A DNA stretch of 64,000 nt, taken from NCBI RefSeq assembly GCF_006716315.1, contig NZ_VFOV01000001.1:726501-790500 (forward strand), read 5' to 3'. Position numbers and translations under genes: made by a program. Shown here piece after piece: positions 53,238 to 60,533 of this stretch. The stretch is from Nocardioides albertanoniae. Its GTDB lineage: Bacteria; Actinomycetota; Actinomycetes; Propionibacteriales; Nocardioidaceae. Numbering within the stretch: the stretch's first letter is position 1; every line of letters begins with the position of its first letter. The notes beneath the pieces are model-generated. The model ran no database searches. It was not told where the DNA came from and saw only the letters and a program-made list of their open reading frames with translations.

Positions 53238-54047
53238 TCAGGGACGGGCTTCGGATAGTACGCCGCCGGCCGGCCGCAGCGCCTCCAGGAGCTGCTCCCC
53301 GTGGGCCCGCATCCGAGCCAGCACCGGACCGACCTCGCCCTCGAAACGGCAGATCGCAGCGTACGCAGCCCGCCGGTAGCCCACCTCGAGCAGCCCGACC
53401 TCGGCGCGCACGCCGTCGTCGGTGCCGGTCTTGCTCCACACCCGCAGACCGTCGACCGGACCGGTGGAGGAAGGCTCGGTGTGCGCCAGCGGGTCGAGGC
53501 CGAACGCGGAGGAGAGCATCGAGAGGTCCGTGGCCGGCGCCAGCCAGGACAGCACGGTCGGGTGCGGCTCCCGGAAGTAGGCGACCCAGTCGGAGGCGCA
53601 GCCCGTGGAGAGCATCGGTGGACCCTCGGGGCGGCGTACGTCGCGCACCGAGTCGAGCAGCGTCGACCCGCCTGCGGCCAACCGCTCGGCGACCGCCTGG
53701 ACCGCAGCGATGCCGACGTGGTCGAGGAGCACGTTGGTGGCCAGGTTGTCGGAGACCGCGCCGACCAGGCGCGCGCAGTCGCCGACCGTGAGCGAGGCGG
53801 CGTCGAGGTGCTGCCACAGCCCGCTGTCGGCGACCGGGGCCACGGCGTCCTTGCGCAGCAGCTGCCGGCCCACCGACGGGTCGGCGTCGATCAGCTCGGC
53901 GAGGTGGTGGAGCAGGAAGAGCTTGCCCACGCTCGCGGTCGGCAGGAGCAGGTCGGGGTCGTGCTCGAGGATCACGTCGCCCGAGGCGGTGTCGACCGCG
54001 AGGATCGACCACCGGGCCGGTCCGGGCTGTCGGGTCGCCGGGCTCAT
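53238..54047 (-). CDS. Class A beta-lactamase-fold serine hydrolase without Glu166
   Basis: 269 residues from the ATG at 54047, which overlaps the upstream gene's stop (ATGA). The active-site triad matches class A spacing: SVGK with Ser 39 and Lys 42, SDN at 99-101 (60 residues on), and KTGT at 206-209. The Omega-loop ExxLN that supplies the deacylating Glu is not found; position 135 is Arg. No signal peptide is seen, unlike true beta-lactamases. It is probably not an antibiotic-resistance enzyme but a cytosolic or membrane-associated serine hydrolase or penicillin-recognising protein. Confidence 0.78.
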   Translation of the reverse strand: MSPATRQPGPARWSILAVDTASGDVILEHDPDLLLPTASVGKLFLLHHLAELIDADPSVGRQLLRKDAVAPVADSGLWQHLDAASLTVGDCARLVGAVSDNLATNVLLDHVGIAAVQAVAERLAAGGSTLLDSVRDVRRPEGPPMLSTGCASDWVAYFREPHPTVLSWLAPATDLSMLSSAFGLDPLAHTEPSSTGPVDGLRVWSKTGTDDGVRAEVGLLEVGYRRAAYAAICRFEGEVGPVLARMRAHGEQLLEALRPAGGVLSEARP

Positions 54048-54766
54048 GACGCCGACTGGTCCTCGCGCAGCTCCCCGACGACCTGGATCTTCTGCCAGAT
54101 CTTGCTGGAGAGGTCGACGGTGAGCGTCTCGACGGTGCTCACCGTGTCGAGGACGACGTTGTCCTGGGAGTCCTCGGCGCACAGCGCGGCGGTCTTGCCG
54201 ACGAGGCTGAGCAGCTCGGAGCAGTAGTCGAGGTAGTGGGCCAGCTCGTCGGCGTCGAGGGTGAACCGCACGCTGGCCTGCGTCGGGGTGAACCCGGTGC
54301 GCAGCCGCTCGGGGTCCTTGGTGAGCTGGTGCATGTCGATGATGTGGGCCAGTGAACGCAGCCGGTGGAGCAGCCTCAGCGCCCGTGAGCGCAGCAGACG
54401 CTCGGGGATCGTGTAGAGGAAGAAGATCGCGACGGCGGCGAAGATGAGGTCGTTGACGGTGCTCTCCATGAGCGGCAGCCACTGCACGCCGGTCAGCGTC
54501 TCGTCGCCGAACGCCGTCGCGAGCGCCCAGACGATGGCGGCCAGGGTGAGTGCCAGGACGATCGCGATCAGCGTGCGGGAGGCGGCCCGTGTCCACAGGA
54601 GCCGCCGGCGGAGCCGGTCGCCGACGTCGGAGGTCTCCTTGATCAGGGCGGACAGCTCCTCCGCGACCTTCACGAGGCCACGGCTGGGGAACCGTGCGGC
54701 GATCCGCCCGTGCAGCGTCTCGACGGTGCGCAGCACCTGCGCCGACTCAAGTCTCTCCAGTCCCAC
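54044..54766 (-). CDS. Two-helix membrane protein, unknown function
   Basis: 240 residues from the GTG at 54766; TACGCT lies eight bases upstream on the - strand. Two membrane segments (TLIAIVLALTLAAIVWAL near 63-82 and STVNDLIFAAVAIFFLYTIP near 102-122) divide a basic helical N-domain from a C-domain rich in helices. A much longer frame continues across the M20 peptidase on the other strand but is not coding. It is first in an operon with the beta-lactamase-fold gene. Confidence 0.72.
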   Translation of the reverse strand: MGLERLESAQVLRTVETLHGRIAARFPSRGLVKVAEELSALIKETSDVGDRLRRRLLWTRAASRTLIAIVLALTLAAIVWALATAFGDETLTGVQWLPLMESTVNDLIFAAVAIFFLYTIPERLLRSRALRLLHRLRSLAHIIDMHQLTKDPERLRTGFTPTQASVRFTLDADELAHYLDYCSELLSLVGKTAALCAEDSQDNVVLDTVSTVETLTVDLSSKIWQKIQVVGELREDQSAS

Positions 54767-54826
54767 GTCACCGGAGCGTAGTGCCCGCGACCGCCGACGT
54801 GGTGGGAGTCGGGTGAGCCCGGCGGA

Positions 54827-54838
54827 TAAAGTGGGGTC
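54827..54838 (+). promoter_or_regulatory. Leaderless-type -10
   Basis: TAAAGT (54827-54832), six bases before the GTG at 54839. Confidence 0.6.
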
Positions 54839-55195
54839 GTGCCAGCCCGACTCAAGCCCGCGGCGGCCGCAGCCGTCGCCGATGCTCTCGACCGCGTACG
54901 CAACGGGGAGCAGGCCAAGGCCGACCTGCGGCTCCTGACCAAGCACTTCCTCGCCCTCCTCGAGGAGCGTGCACCGGGCAAGAGCGTGGAGGTCCGGGTG
55001 CCGCCCTACGCAGCGGTGCAGGTCATCGACGGCGTCAGGCACACCCGAGGCACTCCGCCGGCGGTGATCGAGACCGACGCGGCGACCTGGATCGCGCTCG
55101 CCACCGCCGAGCTGACCTGGGCAGAGGCCGTCGACAGCGCCCGGGTCCGCGCCTCGGGAGAGCGCACCGATCTCTCGGTCCATCTGCCCTTGTAA
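54839..55195 (+). CDS. Sterol-carrier-like (SCP) small protein
   Basis: 118 residues. It resembles actinobacterial SCP-like proteins such as the mycobacterial Rv0807/MSMEG_5817 type: VADALDRVRNGEQAKADLRLLTKHFLALLEE-like helices, then VEVRVPPYAAVQ and TPPAVIETDAATWIALATAEL strands. In mycobacteria this gene also lies near purL and purF, which supports the match. Such proteins bind lipids; the ligand here is unknown. The stop codon TAA overlaps the next gene's -10. Confidence 0.7.
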   Translation: MPARLKPAAAAAVADALDRVRNGEQAKADLRLLTKHFLALLEERAPGKSVEVRVPPYAAVQVIDGVRHTRGTPPAVIETDAATWIALATAELTWAEAVDSARVRASGERTDLSVHLPL

Positions 55196-55204
55196 TCTCA
55201 TTCC
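55193..55204 (+). promoter_or_regulatory. Leaderless-type -10 of the M20 peptidase gene
   Basis: TAATCT (55193-55198) begins with the upstream stop codon TAA and lies six bases before the ATG at 55205. Confidence 0.6.
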
Positions 55205-56569
55205 ATGAGCAACTCCACCGAAGACATCAAGGCCCGGGTAAGCGAGCTCTTCCCCGGGATCCGCAAAGACCTCGAGGACCTGGTGCGCATCGAGTCGGTG
55301 AGCGCCGACCCCGAGCGCCTGAGCGAGGTGGAGAAGAGCGCGGAGAAGACCCACGCGCTCTTCGCCGCGGAGGGCTTCGACGTGGAGATCGTGCGCGCCT
55401 ACGACGGCGCCCCGCCCGCGATCGTGGGCGAGAAGAAGGGGCCGGAGGGTGCGCCGACGGTGCTGCTCTACGCCCACCACGACGTGCAGCCGGAGAACGA
55501 CCACGCCGACTGGGACACTCCGCCGTTCGAGCCGACCGAGGTCGGTGAGCGTCTCTACGGTCGCGGCGCGGCCGACGACAAGGCCGGCATCGCGGCCCAC
55601 GTCGGCGCGGTCCGGGCGCTGGCCGCTCTGGGCGAGAACGGTGAGCTGCCGGTGACGGTCCGACTCTTCATCGAGGGTGAGGAGGAGGTCGCCTCCGGCA
55701 CGCTCCCCGCGCTCCTGGAGAAGTTCAAGGACCGGCTCGAGGCCGACGTCATCGTCATCGCCGACTCCGGCAACTGGGACATCGGCGTGCCCGCGCTGAC
55801 CACCTCGCTGCGCGGCCTGATCCGCGTCGACGTCGCGCTGCGCACCTTGACCCACGCGGTCCACTCCGGCATGTGGGGCGGTCTGGCTCCCGACGCGATC
55901 ATGGCCCTCGTACGCCTCCTCGACACCCTCTGGGACGAAGACGGTGCGCCCGCGGTCGAGGGTCTGGTCAGCGGCACCGCGGCCGACGTCGACTACCCGG
56001 AGGAGCGGCTGCGTGCCGAGTCCGGGGCGATCGAGGCGCTGCAGTGGGTGGGCAAGGGATCGGCCGTCGAGCGGATGTGGACCCAGCCGGCGATCACGAT
56101 CACCGGCATCGACGCCCCCAAGGTCGATGGTGCCTCCAACACCCTCGCGGCGAGCGCACGCGCCAAGGTCACCATCCGGATCGCCCCGGGCGACTCCGGT
56201 GAGAACGCGGTCGCCGCCCTCACCAAGCACCTGGAGAAGCACGTTCCGTGGGGCGCCGAGCTGACCACCACGGTGGTCGACACCGGCGAGCCCATCGTCC
56301 TCGACGCGACCGGACCGGCCTACGACGCCGCCCGCGCGGCCTTCACCGAGGCCTGGGACGGCACCGCCCCCATCGACATGGGCGTGGGCGGATCGATCCC
56401 GTTCATCGCCGAGTTCCTCGAGGCGTTCCCGAAGGCGAGCGTGCTGGTCACCGGCGTCGAAGACCCCGACACCCGCGCCCACGGCGCCAACGAGGGTCTC
56501 CACCTCGCTGAGTTCGAGCGCGTCATCGTCGCCGAGGCACTGCTGCTCCAGAAGCTGGGACGCGGCTGA
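55205..56569 (+). CDS. M20-family dipeptidase
   Basis: 454 residues. Metal ligands are visible: LLYAHHDVQP (His, Asp), RGAADDKAG (bridging Asp), EGEEEV (catalytic and ligand Glu), and the downstream HSGMWGG. This PepV/carnosinase-like group cuts dipeptides or short N-acyl amino acids in the cytosol. The lid domain is complete. It follows the SCP gene by nine bases. Confidence 0.9.
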   Translation: MSNSTEDIKARVSELFPGIRKDLEDLVRIESVSADPERLSEVEKSAEKTHALFAAEGFDVEIVRAYDGAPPAIVGEKKGPEGAPTVLLYAHHDVQPENDHADWDTPPFEPTEVGERLYGRGAADDKAGIAAHVGAVRALAALGENGELPVTVRLFIEGEEEVASGTLPALLEKFKDRLEADVIVIADSGNWDIGVPALTTSLRGLIRVDVALRTLTHAVHSGMWGGLAPDAIMALVRLLDTLWDEDGAPAVEGLVSGTAADVDYPEERLRAESGAIEALQWVGKGSAVERMWTQPAITITGIDAPKVDGASNTLAASARAKVTIRIAPGDSGENAVAALTKHLEKHVPWGAELTTTVVDTGEPIVLDATGPAYDAARAAFTEAWDGTAPIDMGVGGSIPFIAEFLEAFPKASVLVTGVEDPDTRAHGANEGLHLAEFERVIVAEALLLQKLGRG

Positions 56570-56586
56570 CCGGCTGACCGGCTGAC

Positions 56587-56677
56587 CGTTCACCGAGGTA
56601 TCTCGGTCGAGCCGCGCTGCCTTCGTGGAGCTCCGCGAAGGCAGCGTGCGTTCACCGAGCTACCTCGGTGAGCATCC
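56587..56677. repeat. Composite palindromic element after the M20 peptidase
   Basis: It contains a diverged copy (about 56588-56607) and a near-exact copy (56650-56677) of the 13435 repeat. Between them is an 11-bp perfect stem (56615-56625 with 56636-56646) whose loop GGAGCTCCG resembles the centre of the element at 37427. The element lies between convergent genes. Confidence 0.8.
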
Positions 56678-56684
56678 GGCCGCG

Positions 56685-58505
56685 CTACCCGACCCCGGGC
56701 AGAGTCAGCGCGACCCGGGTGCCGTTACCCGGGCTGGAGTCGAGTTCGACGAGCCCCTGGTGACGCCGGGTGATCTGTTCGACCAGGGTCATCCCGAGAC
56801 CGGCGCCGCGCGAGCCGCCGAGCGCGGAGTTGGAGCCTCGGTAGAACGCGTCGAAGACCTTCGAGTGCTCCTCGAGGTCGATCCCGACACCGGCGTCGGC
56901 GACGATGATGGTGACCTCGTTGCCGGCGCTGTAGAGCGTGACGTTCACCCGTGAGCCGCGGTGGCTGTAGGTCAGCGCGTTCTTCACCAGGTGTAGGAAG
57001 GCCGCCCGCAGCTCGCGCGGGTCGCCCCGGACGTACGCCGGTCCGGTCGGTGTCGTCAGGACACACTCGATGTCCTTGCGGGCGCCGTCGGGGTCGAGCT
57101 CGTCGAGCACGTCGTCGAGCATCTCGGAGACCTCGATGGTGGTCTCGCCGGGAGCGTTCGCCGGGTCGGCGACCCTCGAGAGCAGCAGCAGGTCGCCGAC
57201 GATGCCCTCGATCTGGGCGCTGCGCGCGGTGAGCGTCTCGACCTGCACGATCCACTGCAGGGTGTTGACGTGCTCGCTGCCCAGGGCGTTGAGCGAGGTG
57301 CCGAGCGCGGTGACCGGGATGCGGAGCTCGCGGGCGACCGCCTCGATCAGCCGGTTGCGCTCACGGTCGGCGTCGGCCAGCTGTTGGGCGAGGTCTCGCT
57401 CCTGCGTGTAGGCGTTCGCGGTGAGCACGATGCGCCCGAAGTCGCGGCCCAGCTCCAGCGCCAGCCGCCCCTCCGCGTCGCTCCACGTCGGGCGCCCGGG
57501 GGAGCGCAGCAGCACGATGTGACCCAGCCACTCGTAGTCGGCGCCGACCGGCACGACGAGCGCGCTCTCGGCCCCGAGGGTCTCGAAGAACTTGTCGGCG
57601 ACGGCAGCCTGGTCGTTCCACTCCGAGGAGTCGGTGATGCGCTGACGTCGCTGGATCGAGTAGGTGCCCTCGGCCCAGTAGCGGGCCGAGTTGCGTGAGG
57701 TGAGCGCGGCGAGGGCGGGGTCGGGATCCCAGTTGAGGCCCGGTGTGGAGTGCACGACCATCCGGCGGCCGGGGCCCTTGGTCGCCATCCAGATGCCATC
57801 GGCGTCGAGACCGCGGATCAACGCGTCGTGGCTGGCGTCGAGCACCTCGGCGAGGCTGAGCTTGGAGCTGGCGTCGCGCAGGAACTCCTTGGCCGTCTCG
57901 AGGTTGGCGGCACGCTCGAAGAGCTGCTCCCGCTCGAGATAGCCGAGCACGACCCGCTGGGCGCGCTTCGCGAACCGGTTGAGCACACGCCGATGGGTGA
58001 AGTCGGGCCGGTGCCCGCTGATCGGCATGTCGACCGAGAGGCAGCCCCGGATCTCGCCGTCGTCGTCGAGGATCGGCGCGATCAGCATGTCGTGGGGATG
58101 CCAGGCGTCGGAGGCGTTGATCATGTTGGTGGTGGCGATCCAGGTGCCCTCATGGAGATTGACCCGCTCGTGCGGGACGAACCGCCAGGCGCCCCAGTTC
58201 TCGCCCCGGGCGAGGTTGTCGCGCAGGTCGGAGAGGGCCCACCGGGTGCCGAGGATCTCCTCGGCGGTCTCGCGCTCCCCGTTGGCGTTGAGGGCGCTGA
58301 TCATGCCGTTGAGCGCGACCACCTCGAGCTGGTCGCCACGCACCACGTTGACCACGGCGATGCCGAACCCGAGGAGCTCGCAGATCCCCTCGGCGATCAT
58401 CTGGAGAGCGGGGTCCGCCACCGGTGTCACCTCAGGAGTCGTCGCCTGTCGACCCGACGTGCGCGGTGCTACGTCGAGGGCATCGGCTGACTGTGGTGGG
58501 GGCAT
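56685..58505 (-). CDS. GAF-domain histidine-kinase-like protein lacking the phospho-acceptor His (Arg)
   Basis: 606 residues from the ATG at 58505. An N-terminal GAF domain (ALQMIAEGICELLGFGIAVV) is followed by a second sensor region with LDADGIWMATKGPG and LGHIVLLRSPGRP, a helical dimerisation part, and an HATPase_c domain with N-box HLVKNALTYS, G1 DAGVGI and G2 RGAGLGM. In the H-box the usual His is Arg 392 (EAVARELRIPVTAL). It may bind ATP and dimerise but cannot autophosphorylate at that site. It is third of three tandem paralogues. Confidence 0.86.
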   Translation of the reverse strand: MPPPQSADALDVAPRTSGRQATTPEVTPVADPALQMIAEGICELLGFGIAVVNVVRGDQLEVVALNGMISALNANGERETAEEILGTRWALSDLRDNLARGENWGAWRFVPHERVNLHEGTWIATTNMINASDAWHPHDMLIAPILDDDGEIRGCLSVDMPISGHRPDFTHRRVLNRFAKRAQRVVLGYLEREQLFERAANLETAKEFLRDASSKLSLAEVLDASHDALIRGLDADGIWMATKGPGRRMVVHSTPGLNWDPDPALAALTSRNSARYWAEGTYSIQRRQRITDSSEWNDQAAVADKFFETLGAESALVVPVGADYEWLGHIVLLRSPGRPTWSDAEGRLALELGRDFGRIVLTANAYTQERDLAQQLADADRERNRLIEAVARELRIPVTALGTSLNALGSEHVNTLQWIVQVETLTARSAQIEGIVGDLLLLSRVADPANAPGETTIEVSEMLDDVLDELDPDGARKDIECVLTTPTGPAYVRGDPRELRAAFLHLVKNALTYSHRGSRVNVTLYSAGNEVTIIVADAGVGIDLEEHSKVFDAFYRGSNSALGGSRGAGLGMTLVEQITRRHQGLVELDSSPGNGTRVALTLPGVG

Positions 58506-58593
58506 CCTTGCTCTCGGGTCAGGCTGGCATGTGTGTTGCAACAACGTGGCAGTCTTGAGGATCGTGGCACCACGGAGTGTTGCACGAATACCC

Positions 58594-58636
58594 CAACCTG
58601 TGCAGGTGTGCGTCACAGTCTCGACCAGATTGTGAC
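58594..58636. promoter_or_regulatory. Shared operator-like motif and hairpin before HK-like gene 1
   Basis: CAACCTGTGCAGGTG at 58594-58608 resembles the palindrome at 60511-60526, before the next paralogue. A near-perfect 10-bp hairpin (58612-58621 with 58627-58636) lies just upstream in the transcript direction and may end the preceding mRNA. Confidence 0.5.
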
Positions 58637-58649
58637 AAGCCGTTAGGGA

Positions 58650-60485
58650 TCAGTAGACGCGGCCGAGCGGGAGCACCAGGGAGACGCGGGTGCCCGTGCC
58701 GGGCTCGGAACGCAGCGTGACGCGGCCGTCGTGCCGGCGGGCGACCCGGTCGACGATGCTGAGGCCGAGCCCGACGCCCTTCCGGCCGCCGACCGCCTTG
58801 CTGGTGCCGCGGTAGAACTCGGTGAAGATCTGCAGCTGTTCGGCCGCAGGGATGCCGACCCCGTTGTCGGCCACCGAGACCGCCACCTCGTTCGCGCTGG
58901 CCACGAGGTAGAGCCGCACCCGGCCACCGCGGTGGGTGTAGACCAGCGCGTTGTCGACCAGCCTGAGGATCGCCGCTTTGAGCTCGCTGCGGTCACCCAT
59001 CACCGCGACGTCGTGGTTCGGCACGTCGAGACTGACCTCGATGCCACGCTTCTCCGCCTCGTACGTCCGCTGCTCGTGGACCTCCTCGAGCAGCGAGGAC
59101 AGGTTGACGTAGGTGAGCGTCGGCCGGGAGGACGGATCGGAGAAGCGGGAGAAGAGGAGCAGGTCGTCGACCATCGAGACGAGCTGGTCGGACCGGCTGA
59201 TCAGGTTGCCGACCTGCTGGAACCAGGTCGGCGAGCCGCGCTCCTCGTGACCGATGGCGTTGATGCCGGTGGTGAGCGCGGTGAGCGGGTAGCGCAGCTC
59301 CTGCGCGACCGACTCGATGAGCCGGCTGTGCACCTTGTCGGCAGTGGCGAGGCGCTCGGCCAGGTCGCGCTCGCGCGTGTAGGCGTTGGAGGTGAGCACG
59401 ATGCGGCCGAAGTCGCGGCCGAACTCCATCGCGAGGCGCCCCTCGGCGTCGGTCCAGCGGGGACGTCCGGCGCTGCGCAGCAGCACGAGATGGCCCAGCG
59501 AGGTGGTCTCGACCCCGATCGGCACGACCAGGAGCGAGTCGGCTCCGACCGAGTCGAGGAACTCGATGCCGAAGACGGCGAACTTGCGCCGCTCCGGATC
59601 ACGGTGGTCGCGCAGGCGCACGAGCAGGTCGCGGTTGACGATCGCGTGCTGTCCCTCTCGCCACAGGTTCGAGTCACGGTAGGACTGGCCCGCGGCGAGC
59701 GCGTGCTCGCTGGGGTCCCAGTTGACGCCGGGAGAGGCGTACGCCACGGCCGCGCCGTCGCCGTCGTCGGTCTGCACGTAGAGGCCGTCGGCGTCCAGAC
59801 CGCGGCTCATCGCGTCGTGCGCCGCCTCCAGCACACCGGTGAGACCGAGCTGGGAGTTGGCCTCGCGCAAGAAGGCCTGGGCCTCGAGCAGGTTGTTGGC
59901 TCGCTCCTCCAGGTATTCGCGGTGCAGCGTCAGCAGCACGGCCCGCTTGGCCTGGCGGGCGAACCGGTTCAGGATGCGCTGCTGTCGCCGTCCCGGCCGA
60001 TGGCCGCTGAGCGGGCGGTCGACGGAGAGCACGCCGACGAGCTCGCCGTCCTCGTCGTAGAAGGGTGCGAGCAGCTCATCGAGCCGGTGCCAGTCCTCCG
60101 GACGCTTCATCAGGTCTTCGTCGGTGTCGGGCACCCAGTAGCCCTCGGCCTCCCCGATGGTGTTCTTCTCGTGCGGGACGAACTTGATGTCGCCCCAGTC
60201 CACCGACATCTCCAGCAGGTCGGTGACCACCGAGACCGGGAACCGGGTGCCGAGCATCTCCGAGACCGTCGTCTCGCTGCCGGCGGTGCGTCCGATCTCG
60301 TCGCCGGTCGCCGCGACGATCTCGAACTCGTCACCTCGCCTGATGTTGATGACCGCCGCGCCGAAGCCGACCAGCTGGGTCACCCCTTCGGCGATCAGCT
60401 GCAGCCCAGGATCCGGAGCTGCGTACGCCTCGTCGCCGGACGCGCCGCGTGGCGCGTCCGGTCGCTGAGGAGGCGTGCTGGTCAT
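58650..60485 (-). CDS. GAF-domain histidine-kinase-like protein lacking the phospho-acceptor His (Gln)
   Basis: 611 residues, ATG at 60485 with GGAG upstream. Domain order is as in its neighbours: GAF (LQLIAEGVTQLVGFGAAVI), second sensor domain, dimerisation helices, HATPase_c. In the H-box the His is Gln 395 (ESVAQELRYPLTAL). The ATP boxes are intact: RLVDNALVYTH, DNGVGI, KGVGLGLSIV. Sequence similarity to gene 1 is strong throughout, so the two arose by duplication. Confidence 0.86.
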   Translation of the reverse strand: MTSTPPQRPDAPRGASGDEAYAAPDPGLQLIAEGVTQLVGFGAAVINIRRGDEFEIVAATGDEIGRTAGSETTVSEMLGTRFPVSVVTDLLEMSVDWGDIKFVPHEKNTIGEAEGYWVPDTDEDLMKRPEDWHRLDELLAPFYDEDGELVGVLSVDRPLSGHRPGRRQQRILNRFARQAKRAVLLTLHREYLEERANNLLEAQAFLREANSQLGLTGVLEAAHDAMSRGLDADGLYVQTDDGDGAAVAYASPGVNWDPSEHALAAGQSYRDSNLWREGQHAIVNRDLLVRLRDHRDPERRKFAVFGIEFLDSVGADSLLVVPIGVETTSLGHLVLLRSAGRPRWTDAEGRLAMEFGRDFGRIVLTSNAYTRERDLAERLATADKVHSRLIESVAQELRYPLTALTTGINAIGHEERGSPTWFQQVGNLISRSDQLVSMVDDLLLFSRFSDPSSRPTLTYVNLSSLLEEVHEQRTYEAEKRGIEVSLDVPNHDVAVMGDRSELKAAILRLVDNALVYTHRGGRVRLYLVASANEVAVSVADNGVGIPAAEQLQIFTEFYRGTSKAVGGRKGVGLGLSIVDRVARRHDGRVTLRSEPGTGTRVSLVLPLGRVY

Positions 60486-60510
60486 GGGTTCTCCGCCGAG
60501 ATCGAATCTG

Positions 60511-60526
60511 CAACCTGTTACAGGTG
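60511..60526. promoter_or_regulatory. Palindromic motif before HK-like gene 2
   Basis: CAACCTGTTACAGGTG contains the 13-bp palindrome ACCTGT-T-ACAGGT. It sits 25 bases upstream of the start at 60485 and matches the motif before gene 1. Confidence 0.55.
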
Positions 60527-60533
60527 CACAAGG

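Noticed and set aside
53238..54047. Clinically relevant beta-lactamase
   Set aside because: It lacks the Omega-loop Glu and a signal peptide.
54767..56593. Large N-terminal extension of the two-helix membrane protein across the M20 peptidase
   Set aside because: The peptidase is clearly coded on the + strand; the extension has shadow composition, and a GTG with a good -10 exists at 54766.
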